In this document: in pieces, positions 1 to 12,188 of the stretch
Position numbering within the stretch: position 1 is the first letter of the stretch
Layout: the number at the start of each line of letters is the position of its first letter
NCBI GenBank assembly: GCA_013180625.2
Contig: SNVD02013728.1
Span: 124,001-188,000, forward strand
Length of the DNA stretch: 64,000 nt
Reading direction: 5' to 3'
From: Boswellia sacra
Taxonomy: Eukaryota > Streptophyta > Magnoliopsida > Sapindales > Burseraceae
Program-made: the position numbers and the translations under genes
The notes under the pieces: model-generated
What the model was told of the DNA's origin: nothing
Seen by the model: only the letters and a program-made list of their open reading frames with translations
Database searches by the model: none

Positions 1-2573
1 CTATTTGATTTCCACGAATTTTGGTGATGATTGGAAATGAATAACCTCTTATTATAATAATCCAACCAATATGTGTGTGTGATAGAGTTTAATAAATGAT
101 ATTATTGGTTGGTTGAATTATTGTTAACCTAAGGGATTTAATGACTTCTAAATGGACACTGATCAATGTGTCATGACTATGGCAATGGTTACCAGAGAGG
201 AAGGAGAAGAAGAAGAGATGAACTTTAAACAACTGCTTATCAAGAAATATATGAGAGCAAATTAAGAGACAAGGCTAACCAGGTAAGTAGCTAGACCCTT
301 CTGAGGACACAATAGATGTTAACTTTTAATGAAATATGTTTAATGATTGTGTTTGTGAATATATATGAAATGTGTAGATGGAATGTGGATTGGGCCATGA
401 ATACATGGACCTTGATATGAGAAATGATTTGATTTAGGTTTATAGTGATTTATGAAATGTGTGATTTCACACACTTTGATGAGTATGTGAGCTACATGTT
501 GGTGTAAATTCTATGTGTGTGAGATGTAGAAATGTGAATGTGCTCTCATGTAGGTGAATTTGTTGTGATTTGGCTTGAATAATATTATCAATGAAAAGAT
601 GTGTGTATATGAAGAATAAAATACATGCCAAACGTTCTAGGATACTAATTCCTCATGTGGATGGCATGACAAATGAATATCTATGAAATACCATGTGTAT
701 TAGAGTTCCACGAATATGTATGAGTGGAAAATGAATGAGACCAGTTATACATGGAAATGGTTGTGCAACGATATGATTGAAATAAATCGAAGAGTAATGG
801 AAGGTGTTGGCACGAATAAAGATGTCATTGGGGTTCTATATGTGTAGAAATGATGCCAATGTGTGGATTGTGCACATCCATAAGCGTATATGAGATATGT
901 AGGCTTATTGTATTTGTGAATGTATATGTGATTAATGAGAAGCCTACGTAGAACCTCAATTATGAAAGTAAACTGCAATACTGTGATGTGCGAAGGCATG
1001 CATCATTGATTGATGTGTTATGAATTTGAAATTTCATGCCAAGCCCATGGGAATATATTGAATGTTGAATGTGAAATGTGATACCGTTAAATGCTAGCAT
1101 TATGGTGAATGAATTGTGATAAGTTGTGATTGGGTTAGAAGCTTGATATAAAGAGCTTCACTTATGTGACTGAATGTGAAAACTGATATGTGAGTGGCAT
1201 GCCATAACTTAGGATATTTGGCTCTCATGGCTTGAGGGGAGGTCTGGACCATGTGTTTCCCTACATGGGATTCGGTAGCATGGGCCCGGTATCACCCGAG
1301 TTGTCAGACTAGCCTCGAGCTATTTCAAGTGTAGGCATTTGAATGTATCCGTACTGTTACGTACTCCCATGGCTTAAGGGGAGGTCTGGACCATGTGTTT
1401 CTCTAGATGAGATTCGGTAGCATGGGCCCGGTATCACCCGGATTGTCAGACTAGCCTTGAGCTATTTCATGGGTAGGCCTTTGAATGTATCTGTACTGTT
1501 CTGTATCCCCATGGCTTGAGGGGAGGTCTGGACCATGTGTTTCTCTAGACGAGATTCGGTAGCATGGGCCCGGTATCACCCGGATTGTCAGACTAGCCTT
1601 GAGCTGATTCATGGGTAGGCCTACATATGGGAATTGACTGTAAAATGAAAAGTCCTACCTTGATTAGAGAGCATTGTTCCTAAGTGTCTGTGACTGTACT
1701 GTGGAAGCTTCTGAAATTATGTGAAATGGATATCCATATGAACAATGTAGCTAGCTTATGGAAACTCATGTGTGAATGATTTATATGTTTATGGGAGCAC
1801 ATGAGGATGTGATAGACTTGTGGAAAGTTTATGTGTAAATGAGACATGTGTATACAAATGGGTGTATGTGATGAGCTTTGACATAGAAAAGCCGTGTTTG
1901 ATCACCCATAGACAAGTATTTAAAGAATTAGAAATATGATGGGATAAGTGAGTAATTGATCTAGGAAAATTGGCCAATGATGCAAGGTTAGTGCATGAGC
2001 ACCATTAAATGGTACATGAGCTCATCTTTAACAGACTTAAAGAGGTATAGCTAGAGAATGGCATTGCTGTGCCATACTGTCCTTGCTGGAGCACCAATTG
2101 CACCGACTCAAGTAAGAGAGAATAAAGAGTTGGCGCATACGTGCCTCTCCTTTGGTGCAGGAGTGCGGAACTGAAATTTGCAACGGATTGAAAATCAGAA
2201 ACTTGGCACCGCCGTGCTAGTTCCCTTACGCAGAGGCGCAATCCTTGAACAATGAAATCAATTTTTGATTTTCTTAGTAGAGCACTGGTGGCTTATATAC
2301 TAAGAAATAATCGGTAATTGGTGATTTATGGAATAAGTTTTTAATAGTGGTCATAATTTGAAATGGTTATCGCCATTAATTGTTTTATTGTGACTGTTAC
2401 ACCAATTTCATAATTCTAGCTACTTACTGAGTTTCATACTCACTAGTCTATTGTGTACCTCAGGTATTCGATCAGTTAAAGATTAAAGGAGGATTTCGGC
2501 ATAGCGACGATTGTGTTCCCTGGGCAAGTTTTTATCCGCTGCAGTATTACTATGTTTGACACAGGGTGTGACA
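1..2573 (+). mobile_element. 5' LTR (partial) of a gypsy-like non-autonomous element
   Basis: This is the left copy of a direct repeat whose right copy is 5061..7631; the two are nearly identical with a few single-base indels (the offset drifts from 5060 to 5058). It ends in TGTGACA just before a tRNA-iMet type primer binding site, so it is a 5' LTR in plus orientation. By comparison with the complete right copy, about 1.18 kb of its 5' end lies outside the window. The open frames inside it are not conserved proteins. The element is inserted in an RLP gene whose 5' part survives at 7632..8554; the other half should lie beyond the left edge. Confidence 0.9.
1226..1624 (+). repeat. 142-bp tandem repeat inside the LTR, about 2.8 copies
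   Basis: Units start at 1226, 1368 and 1510, each with CATGGCTT followed by GGTCTGGACCATGTGTTT and GGGCCCGGTATCACCCG. The third unit is cut short near 1624. The same array is in the other LTR at 6285..6684. The related LTR at the right edge has only one copy (63434 on). Confidence 0.9.
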
Positions 2574-2577
2574 GTAG

Positions 2578-2589
2578 TGGTATCAGAGC
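2578..2589 (+). other. Primer binding site (tRNA-iMet type)
   Basis: TGGTATCAGAGC lies 4 bases after the LTR end. It complements the 3' end of plant initiator methionine tRNA, the usual primer for minus-strand synthesis. It fixes the element's orientation as plus. Confidence 0.9.
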
Positions 2590-3866
2590 AAAGGTTTAAG
2601 ATTCTGTAGACAATATTATTCATAAGCGGTTAAGGGAACCAGGTCTTATGCCAAATCCTCAAGACTAAATGTTTGGAAAGTTGAATTATGAATTTCACTG
2701 TTTATTGTGTTTATATCATTGTGTTTTGTAGTGTTAAACAAAGTGGGGACAACATGACTAGTGTTGGTGCAGCGACTAATGTTGAGGATCCTACTATTCA
2801 TAATGATGAGATAATTGAAGTTCCAAGATCTGAGAGTGAACTTCGGGATTCTCAACGAGATAAGTTTTGGGCAAGGTTAACCAAAAGAATGGTCATTGTT
2901 TTGTTTAGGAATGAGAAATGCTAGATCAGTAGTTAAATGCTACATATCATATGGAAAACAAGTCCCACGGAAAGAGATACGAGTTATTGTGACAGGTGAT
3001 GGAGGAATATTATGTATTCTTGATGTTACAGATTTAAACATGAGAAATTGACTAAGGCCGCTAAGAATGTTTAAATTCCTCCTAATACTCGAATGAGGAC
3101 GAGAACACATAATCATGGATTTTATTGTGGGCAACATAGGATTCCAAAAGACGGTAATACCATTTGGATAATTATTAATAGATTGCCCATTTCGTGTCCT
3201 TTTCTTCTCGTATACATTAATTTTTACCATGGAATAAAAAGGGTAAATTTATGTCTACAAGATGTTAGGTTCCATGGAATATTTGTGTTTGATGTTTTGA
3301 TTTGAGACCGAAAGGTTTCGTCTATATCGGGAAAAAAAAAAAAAGTTTTCACATGGTTAAAAGCACTACAGTCCAATTTAGTATGGTCTTATGGTAAACC
3401 GAAAGAATCATTATTCTTGGAAAAAATATGTAACAACTTGTGGATATGATTTTAAGGACAAAAGTGATAAAGTTTGGATAAGAAAAGAAAATTCAGTCCA
3501 AGATACATCAACTTTTATGAGACTTGTTGAGAATTGAGAAAGTAGCCGATGGATCACACTGCCACTTATGTGGTTAAGTGTACCAAATGTATTATACAAG
3601 TGAATGATGAGGGATAAGATTTCAGTTCCTCCCATATACTAAGTTCCAAATCACTAGAGCTGAGAAACAATTTTCTGACGACCAAGGGACAATATTAGTT
3701 ATGGACTATAAAGAGCATAAGATACGGAAGGAAAATATATTTTCAATGAGAATGCTCTGAAATAAATCCCCCATTTGTGAAGCAACTTCGGGAGCAATAA
3801 AGAATGAATATATGGTAAATATTTTTCTAATTGAATGATGATATGGAATTTCGAGGACGAAATTCT

Positions 3867-3883
3867 TTTAAGGGGGGGAGAGT
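3867..3883 (+). other. Polypurine tract
   Basis: TTTTAAGGGGGGGAGAGT immediately precedes the LTR start TGTGACACCCC. It is the plus-strand primer site of the gypsy-like element and fixes the 3' LTR boundary. Confidence 0.85.
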
Positions 3884-4070
3884 TGTGACACCCCAAATTT
3901 TAAGTAAGTTTGACTTACATGTATATTGTAAAAATATGTATTATTAACATTATGAGGTATGTATGTATATATACATGGAGAGGAATGAAATTAGATGAGA
4001 GATGGAAGGGTGTGAGTGAAAAGCTAAGGAAGTGTAGGGGCTTAATGGAAATCATTGTGTGATGTATATC

Positions 4071-4078
4071 TATAAAAT
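4071..4078 (+). promoter_or_regulatory. LTR TATA box
   Basis: TATAAAAT about 190 bases into the LTR. The related LTR at the right edge has TATAAAA at 62034, at a similar distance (about 170) from its own start, so the position is conserved within the family. Confidence 0.6.
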
Positions 4079-6284
4079 ATGGAAGAACTCTAGAAAATTC
4101 ATTTTTCTTCCCCCTTTCTCTTAGAAACGTCCAGCACACTCTCTTCCCATTTTCTCTCAATTTTTGCCATGGAATCAAGAGGAGAGGAAGGAAACAAGAG
4201 TCCAAGAGGTAAAAATTCACTCCTCTCTCTTTAACTCTAGCCATAACCATGCAATTAAGTGATGGTTTATTGTTGTTTGTGATATTTCATGTTAGGCATA
4301 TACTGTAAATGGCTAGAAAAACATGAATTAGAGTGAATTATGGAAGAATTTAAAGATTTGATGATGCTAGAAAGCTAGAAGTGAAGTATGAGCATGAATC
4401 CTGCAGAGTTATTTTCTGAACAGTGCTAAGTCCGAAAATTCCCATAAATTCCATGGTTGTTTGATGACTCTGAAATTTTTATATGATAAACTAGACACTT
4501 CAAGTAGTTTATAGAATTTTGAAACACTTGAAAATTCGTAGTGTGTGAATTGTAATGAATTTTTGAATTTCTGGTTCGAAATTGTGAATTCCCCTGTTTT
4601 AAAACAGGGCAGGCGAAATGAACTCGATTTGAGGGGGCAAATGTTTGTAAAATTTCGTGATTTTTAATATGAAAACCCTTGGGTATGTTTTATGTCGGAC
4701 TGTAAATTTTCATGATTTTTGGAGTTGTTTATGAATTGTTATGATTTTTCAAATCTGGACTTAAAGAACTGTGAATGTTAAGTTCCAGAACTGAGTATGT
4801 GAAATAAATTCAGAATGACTTCCTTAAACTCCTTGGAAAATCATGATTTTTGGTGAAATAACTCTTATATGTGTCTAGTTTTAGACTGGAAAGTTTGGTG
4901 GAGATTGGATTATTGTAGAATTCTATAAAATTCTTCAAAGTTGCACTGTTCAGTTAAAAGGTCTGCAGACAGATTTGCTGTGTGAACGAAATTAAGGATT
5001 TTCAAGGGGTAAATGACCTTATTTTGACTCAATAAAATTCGTGGACTATAATATATATGTCTATTTGATTTCCATGAATTTTGGTGATGATTGGAAATGA
5101 ATAACCTCTTATTATAATAATCCAACCAATATGTGTGTGTGATAGAGTTTAATAAATGATATTATTGGTTGGTTGAATTATTGTTAACCTAAGGGATTTA
5201 ATGACTTCTAAATGGACATTGATCAATGTGTCATGACTATGGCAATGGTTACCAGAGAGGAAGGAGAAGAAGAAGAGATGAACTTTAAACAACTGCTTAT
5301 CAAGAAATATATGAGAGCAAATTAAGAGCAAGGCTAACCAGGTAAGTAGCTAGACCCTTCTGAGGACACAATAGATGTTAACTTTTAATGAAATATGTTT
5401 AATGATTGTGTTTGTGAATATATATGAAATGTGTAGATGGAATGTGGATTGGGCCATGAATACATGGACCTTGATATGAGAAATGATTTGATTTAGGTTT
5501 ATAGTGATTTATGAAATGTGTGATTTCACACACTTTGATGAGTATGTGAGCTACATGTTGGTGTAAATTCTATGTGTGTGAGATGTAGAAATGTGAATGT
5601 GCCCTCATGTAGGTGAATTTGTTGTGATTTGGCTTGAATAATATTATCAATGAAAAGATGTGTGTATATGAAGAATAAAATACATGCCAAACGTTCTAGG
5701 ATACTAATTCCTCATGTGGATGGCATGACAAATGAATATCTATGAAATACCATGTGTATTAGAGTTCCACGAATATGTATGAGTGGAAAATGAATGAGAC
5801 CAGTTATACATGGAAATGGTTGTGCAACGATATGATTGAAATAAATCGAAGAGTAATGGAAGGTGTTGGCACGAATAAAGATGTCATTGGGGTTCTATAT
5901 GTGTAGAAATGATGCCAATGTGTGGATTGTGCACATCCATAAGCGTATATGAGATATGTAGGCTTATTGTATTTGTGAATGTATATGTGATTAATGAGAA
6001 GCCTACGTAGAACCTCAATTATGAAAGTAAACTGCAATACTGTGATGTGCGAAGGCATGCATCATTGTGTGATGTGTTATGAATTTGAAATTTCATGCCA
6101 AGCCCATGGGAATATATTGAATGTCGAATGTGAAATGTGATACCGTTAAATGCTAGCATTATGGTGAATGAATTGTGATAAGTTGTGATTGGGTTAGAAG
6201 CTTGATATAAAGAGCTTCACTTATGTGACTGAATGTGAAAACTGATATGTGATTGGCATGCCATAACTTAGGATATTTGGCTCT

Positions 6285-6684
6285 CATGGCTTGAGGGGAG
6301 GTCTGGACCATGTGTTTCCCTACATGGGATTCGGTAGCATGGGCCCGGTATCACCCGAGTTGTCAGACTAGCCTCGAGCTATTTCAAGTGTAGGCATTTG
6401 AATGTATCCGTACTGTTACGTACTCCCATGGCTTAAGGGGAGGTCTGGACCATGTGTTTCTCTAGATGAGATTCGGTAGCATGGGCCCGGTATCACCCGG
6501 ATTGTCAGACTAGCCTTGAGCTATTTCATGGGTAGGCTTTTGAATGTATCTGTACTGTTCTGTATCCCCATGGCTTGAGGGGAGGTCTGGACCATGTGTT
6601 TCTCTAGACGAGATTCGGTAGCATGGGCCCGGTATCACCCGGATTGTCAGACTAGCCTTGAGCTGATTCATGGGTAGGCCTACA
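6285..6684 (+). repeat. 142-bp tandem repeat in the 3' LTR
   Basis: Second copy of the array at 1226..1624, with the same period, copy number and truncated third unit. The expansion therefore predates the last transposition of this element. Confidence 0.9.
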
Positions 6685-7631
6685 TATGGGAATTGACTGT
6701 AAAATGAAAAGTCCTACCTTGATTAGAGAGCACTGTTTCTAAGTGTCTGTGACTGTACTGTGGAAGCTTCTGAAATTTTGTGAAATGGATATCCATATGA
6801 ACAATGTAGCTAGCTTATGGAAACTCATGTGTGAATGATTATATGTTTATGGGAGCACATGAGGATGTGATAGACTTGTGGAAAGTTTATGTGTAAATGA
6901 GACATGTGTATACAAATGGGTGTATGTGATGAGCTTTGACATAGAAAAGCCGTGTTTGATCACCCATAGACAAGTATTTAAAGAATTAGAAATATGATGG
7001 GATAAGTGAGTAATTGATCTAGGAAAATTGGCCAATTATGCAAGGTTAGTGCATGAGCACCATTAAATGGTACATGAGCTCATCTTTAACAGACTTAAAG
7101 AGGTATAGCTAGAGAATGGCATTGCTGTGCCATACTGTCCTTGCTGGAGCACCAATTGCACCGACTCAAGTAAGAGAGAATAAAGAGTTGGCGCATACGT
7201 GCCTCTCCTTTGGTGCAGGAGTGCGGAACTGAAATTTGCAACGGATTGAAAATCAGAAACTTGGCACCGCCGTGCTAGTTCCCTTACGCAGAGGCGCAAT
7301 CCTTGAACAATGAAATCAATTTTTGATTTTCTTAGTAGAGCACTGGTGGCTTATATACTAAGAAATAATCGGTAATTGGTGATTTATGGAATAAGTTTTT
7401 AATAGTGGTCATAATTTGAAATGGTTATCGCCATTAATTGTTTTATTGTGACTGTTACACCAATTTCATAATTCTAGCTACTTACTGAGTTTCATACTCA
7501 CTAGTCTATTGTGTACCTCAGGTATTCGATCAGTTAAAGATTAAAGGAGGATTTCGGCATAGCGACGATTGTGTTCCCTGGGCAAGTTTTTATCCGCTGC
7601 AGTATTACTATGTTTGACACAGGGTGTGACA

Positions 7632-8554
7632 AAAAACAACTCCTTTAGGCATTTAAGACTGCCGATTGTTTCTGGTATTTCTCCTGAGAAACTTGTGTGA
7701 GAGAGATCCAACAATTCAAGGGGAACACTCCAGTTAGAGTTTGGTAAATTACCTGTGAGCAAGTCATTGAGAGACAAACATAGCCGCTGGAGAAAAGGAA
7801 GGTGGAAAATATCATTTGGAAACCTGCCTTGTAGGACGGAATGTTCAAGACTAAGAGATATCAAGGAAGAAGACAAATTCACCAAGGAACCGGGGTCAAC
7901 TGAAGACAAGTTGACAGAGTCAAGATGAAGATATCTTAATTCTGTCAAGTTTTGCAACATCTTACTAAAACTCTCCTGGGGTAGTTGTAGATAATCTACA
8001 TAATAATGATCAGAAGAGAGATCAAGTGAAACAAGCTTAGATAGGTGAGAGATCTCAACCGGAATTACGCCCCAGGAAAATGAGAAGGAAAGATTGAGAT
8101 GTGTCAGTTCCCTGAACTGACAAAACTTGGATGAGAAATGGGATCCATTGAAAGGATTATGAGCAAGATTGAGCTTCTGAAGATGATGGAGGAGGAAGAG
8201 GCTGCTGTTGTCATCAATGGTGCCAGAAAGGCAACTGGAACTAAGGTCAAGGCCAATAACATGACCAGTGAAGGTATCACAAGTGACCCCATCCCATGAG
8301 CAGCAATCTCTATTCTTCGTCCAGGACTTTGTCTTGGGATAACCATTATAGCAATCATCAGCATAAAGGGAGTTCTGGGAGTTCTTGAAATGGAATAAGG
8401 CAAAGCTTTGTTCAGGAGAGCAGAGTTTCTTGGCTGGTGGAGGATAAGATAAGTTAAAAGATGACGATGATGATGAAAGAACGGCTTGAAAATGCATGAA
8501 CCAGAACAAGAACAAGAACAAGAACAAGAGGTGACATAATGACCCTAACATCAT
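7632..8554 (-). pseudogene. RLP1: LRR receptor-like protein, 5' third, cut by the gypsy-like element
   Basis: Reading from the ATG at 8554, about 307 residues remain. They comprise a signal peptide (residues 1 to about 28, rich in Leu/Phe), a poly-Ser stretch, the LRR N-terminal cap with CCSWDGVTC, and the first plant extracellular LRRs (LxxLxLSxNxLxGxIP type). At 7631 the frame enters the LTR and stops after about 30 foreign residues (stop at 7541). The copy is close to the intact gene at 35339..38383 but has small in-frame differences. A full protein of this Cf-9-like class has about 1000 residues with a C-terminal membrane anchor, all lost here. The TATA box and start context match those of the intact paralogue. 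If transcribed, it could only give a short secreted LRR fragment. Confidence 0.9.
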
Positions 8555-8627
8555 CTCTCTATTTTTACTAGAAACACAAGATAAGGAAAGCTAGCTGCAT
8601 ATGTGTTTGATAATCTCTCATTACATG

Positions 8628-8635
8628 TATATATA
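8628..8635 (-). promoter_or_regulatory. TATA box of RLP1
   Basis: TATATATA about 74 bases upstream of the RLP1 ATG, in the same place as in the intact paralogue (38457..38464). Confidence 0.55.
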
Positions 8636-10162
8636 CACACACTGCGAGGTCGATAGACGTCCCCTGTTGAATAAATACAGTTGAAGGGCATGAATCACAT
8701 GGCCACGACCTTTTCTTTCTTTTGGTCTCAATATGATTTTGAATCTTCAAAACATGATATATTTTTAGTTTTTTAATATGCAATCATTAACCCCAGTGCA
8801 AAAGCAGATTAAAAAAAAAAGTTAATAAAAGCACTTGCGACGTTTATGTTAAGTAACAGATTGAGCCAATTTTTTGTTATTAGTTTTTCATACACTAAAA
8901 ACACATTAAATACATGACTCTCTTTGGGCTCCTTCAAAAAGTAACATTTTCGTCTCCTGGGGTTTTAGTTTTTTAATATGCAAATCAATAAATTTGACCA
9001 AAAGCAGATCAGTTATGTTAAATTGATTTGTCCTTTTAGTAGAAGATGCATGGGCACCATGTGCTTTCAGTTTATTAACTTTTCTCCGCTTAATCTGGGG
9101 AAAGTTTATGCTTTTCTTTGTGGCCTTCCAAAATATTAAACATCAGGCTCTATAATAATATTATATATGTTATTATATTTGAATCCTCAACTATTGCTTT
9201 TCTCTCCAAAATTGATTAATTTAATTTATGTTTAATTTTTATCTCTAATTTTTGTTAGTCATCAAGTCAAGACCAATAAAATGACCAGCCTCATGACATT
9301 CTATGCCGCTCCATCCGCAACAATCTGTTGAACATTTATATTACAGACATCTTTAATTGCTTTTTGATATAATAGCTTCTTAATATTGCTTCCATTATAC
9401 GCTTTAGAGAGAGTATTGATAGAGATTTAGCGGGGGAGAAAAATAGCACAATTTTATCTTGATCATGCAAGAATAATTATTGGGTACTGTAGAAGATCTT
9501 AATTAGAATCACTTTTCTCAGTTAGCATAAATAGAAAAAAAAATTAGTTCATCATTGATTTCTAACGAATTTTACATATTTGTTATAAAATAATTATTTT
9601 GTTATAAATATAAAGTATAATATAATAAAGTGATGGAGTTTAATGGAATATAATAAGTATTATAATAATATTAGTAAAGGAGAAGATGAAATAATTGGCT
9701 TGGGGGGCTGCCAGAAAACGTTAAGAGAAGGGAAATTGGCGAGAAGAGAAAAAACAAATAAAGGAAATGAAAGCAAAACGAAATGGAGAAGAAGAAGCCA
9801 TACTGTAATCTATCTTAATGATCTAGTTTAGCTTAGATCTACTTTACTTTCATGCCCTTAGTTCATTGTGCCCTCAGAATATCTAACCTAATTATGCTAA
9901 AAACTCTTTTATTTAGTTATTATAAATTCACTGTCTAGTTTGATTCTTAATCTTTAAAAATTTATCATTTAGTAATTGTAATTTATTTATTAATATTATT
10001 ATCTATAATCTGTAATGATATTTGTCCTATAATATACAATCAAACTTTAGTGATTAGAAAGGGTTGTTTCTTTTAAAACATATATGTATCTTCTAAGTAT
10101 AGATTGCTTTATAAATTTTGAAATCATTCAATTAATATTCAAAGTGGACATCTTAAGCTTTG

Positions 10163-10183
10163 TGGGTGTGTGTGTGTGTGTGT
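10163..10183. repeat. (TG)n microsatellite
   Basis: Short TG run followed by T-rich sequence in the RLP1 upstream region. The paralogous flanks at 40121..40145 and 40424..40442 carry variant TG tracts. Confidence 0.8.
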
Positions 10184-10262
10184 TTGTATTTTTTTTTCAA
10201 AATTTTAAATTTGTAGAGGACGACACTTAAATGAAAGTGAAAATAAACATGAAACTTAAAGA

Positions 10263-10480
10263 GACCTATAATGGGTTGGTTCAAGTGGTAAGGGCGGTAC
10301 AGGAGGGAGTTGGTAAGGCTAATGGTGAAGCCCTGGGTTTGGCTCTTCACAATGGCCTTTCCCATGAGGTAAGCGGGAGATCATGACAGTGGGATTGAAG
10401 AGGGTTTCTAACACGTCTGAACTTCATTGGCCTACATCAATGTGACAATATAACTGGAGACTTATCATACATGTCTAGAC
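10263..10480 (+). mobile_element. SINE-like insertion (tRNA-derived head)
   Basis: This block interrupts homology between the two RLP flanks, which resumes at ATTTAATCAAAATATAAT (10481). It holds TGGTTCAAGTGG at 10277..10288, a good Pol III A box, and GGTTTGGCTCT at 10336..10346, a degenerate B box at normal spacing. Length and position fit a plant SINE. I cannot define the target-site duplication. Confidence 0.5.
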
Positions 10481-11780
10481 ATTTAATCAAAATATAATTT
10501 AAATGAAGTCTCGATTGTGTAGTTTGGTATACTCTGTCAATCAATACTTTAGGGCCTGCATTATCTCATGATTCATTCAATAAATAATGTCATTACCTTA
10601 TCATTTGAGATAAAAATTTGAAAAGTATGTCATTACTTTAAAATATAAACTACATAGAAAAACATTAATATCTTATATATGCATTTAGTGAGATTATTAA
10701 TTTAGTATATAGGTTATATTCAGAATTGAACGATTTTATTATTTAAACAAGGTTATTAATTTATCAAGGTTTTTTGTTTAATATTTTAACACTATCCTAA
10801 ACCACTTTCCAAAGCATCTTAAGCTTTTTCTATCTATTAATGTGCCACTATTGTATTATTTATTTTAATTTTTTAATTTAATTATAATTTATACATCTCT
10901 AATCACACTAGTGCTTGTGTGTTTTAACTGGTTTTATTAAAAGAGTGATTATAATTAGTATTAACATGGACCCCGCAATAGAAGACATGTGCTATTGTTT
11001 AGAAAGAAAGCAATTTTTAAATTTTCTTCTATTCAAACGATAAAGCATTATAGAGCAGAGTACTCTTGCGGTTTCTTTAGCTCTAAAAGCAGAGTCGTCA
11101 CCGTGTAATGAAAGATGAAGACAAAGTGATTTCATTGTATGGAAAGTTCCTGGGTTTTTCTGCTTCCAAAGTAAAAATGTTACTTTCTTACAGTATTTTA
11201 TAATATATCTCATTTAATTGCTTATACTAATTTTTTCCATCATTATTTAATTAAATAAGTTACTTTTTTATATGTTATATCATATATTTGTGATTGTTAA
11301 GATTCTTAATAAATATACTAGTGAACAGGTTTATATATGATGAATAACTACTACACAGTAGACAAATTAGATGCAAAAGCTTATCCTATAATATTAATTG
11401 TCTTGTTTAAATGTCAAATTAGCATATTTTAATCTCATGACAGATGAATATTATTTATATGATTAATTTATGCAATTCAACTAACATGTTTATAGATATG
11501 TTCACGATAAAATTTTTATTAGAAATTATCTAGAAATATTGCATACAGATAAAACTACGAGATTTTTTATGCTAAGAATTTTGAAATGAAAGAAACGACA
11601 AATGAGGCTCTTGCTTATCTGAAATAGAGGTCTAGGCCGTGCAGCGAGGAATTCTCTTGTCAACATATAATTTAACAATTTAAAAGTCTTGGTCAACAAA
11701 TAATTTAATTGTCGGTCCATGTCTTTCTTAGTCTCGTGAACTTTTACTGTTGGCTGTGCCAAATGGATGCTGATGGGTAC
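10481..11780. other. Intergenic, AT-rich, no gene seen
   Basis: Only short non-conserved open frames occur on either strand. No RNA gene, LTR or coding similarity is recognised. The first bases continue the RLP upstream duplication (like 40591 onward). Confidence 0.6.
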
Positions 11781-12149
11781 GTACGTCTTTTTGCAGAAAT
11801 AACGGTCTTCTTTCTTCCTTTTACATATAGTAGATGACTAGATGTGCGTGGCAACATACTGTGTCCTTCAAGGGGAAAAAATAAAGAAATATCAAGAGAA
11901 TTTCCTGCGATCCGCGTCTGACCAACTCCAACTTTTGTTGATAACAAGAAGGGGCATGGACTACAAATGCTCTTTGACCAGAGGGATCCATAACAAAGGA
12001 GAAGGAACGACTACAAATGCTCCTGCTTATTTCATTTCAAAATAGGCATTTTTTGCTAACTTTTATTTTATCTCCTGTTAATCTGTGCAGTAAAAGAGGC
12101 TTAACGCCATTTTTTGGACAATAGACGATGAAATACATCATAGAATTTA

Positions 12150-12188
<39 letters not shown>

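Larger units (their letters stand above)
2574..3883 (+). mobile_element. Internal domain of the gypsy-like element, degenerate, non-autonomous
   Basis: Only 1310 bp separate the two LTRs, far too little for gag-pol, so the element is a LARD-like or internally deleted derivative. A short open stretch at 2754..2923 could be a gag remnant, but I recognise no domain. Around 3455..3620 broken frames resemble the C-terminal end of a Ty3/gypsy integrase (a FSPRYI-like core, then a LLRIEKVA-like stretch), with frameshifts and stops. The end of the interior, including TTCGAGGACGAAATTC, is typical of the 3' end of Ty3/gypsy pol in plants. Assignment to Ty3/gypsy is inference from these remnants. Confidence 0.7.
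3884..7631 (+). mobile_element. 3' LTR (3748 bp) of the gypsy-like element
   Basis: Complete LTR bounded by TGTGACACCCC at the start and GGGTGTGACA at the end, so it has short inverted TGTGACA/TGTCACA-like ends with TG and CA termini. Its last 2571 bases match 1..2573. A TATA box (TATAAAAT) is at 4071..4078, followed by a pyrimidine-rich stretch near 4106..4160 that suits a transcription start. At nearly 3.75 kb it is at the long end for plant LTRs. It joins directly to RLP coding sequence at 7632. Confidence 0.92.
7632..10262. repeat. Segmental duplication, copy A (RLP1 5' part plus upstream DNA)
   Basis: Collinear with 37448..40230. The shared part holds the RLP 5' coding region and about 1.7 kb of upstream noncoding DNA, including the CTGCGAGGTCGATAGACGTC block, a GGGGGAGAAA stretch and TG-rich repeats. 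Copy A lacks the MITE of copy B. It has about 150 bases (9181..9333) that copy B lacks. No gene is seen in 8784..10262; the short open frames there are not supported by anything. Confidence 0.88.

Noticed and set aside
745..999. 84-residue minus-strand frame, repeated identically at 5804..6058
   Set aside because: The identity is explained by both copies lying in the two LTRs of one element; there is no protein motif, and the sequence is not open in the related LTR at the right edge.
2005..2241. 78-residue frame repeated at 7063..7299
   Set aside because: Same reason: LTR duplication, not coding conservation.
9643..9831. 62-residue basic frame upstream of RLP1
   Set aside because: In the paralogous flank (about 39570..39760) the frame is broken by indels, so it is not conserved coding sequence.
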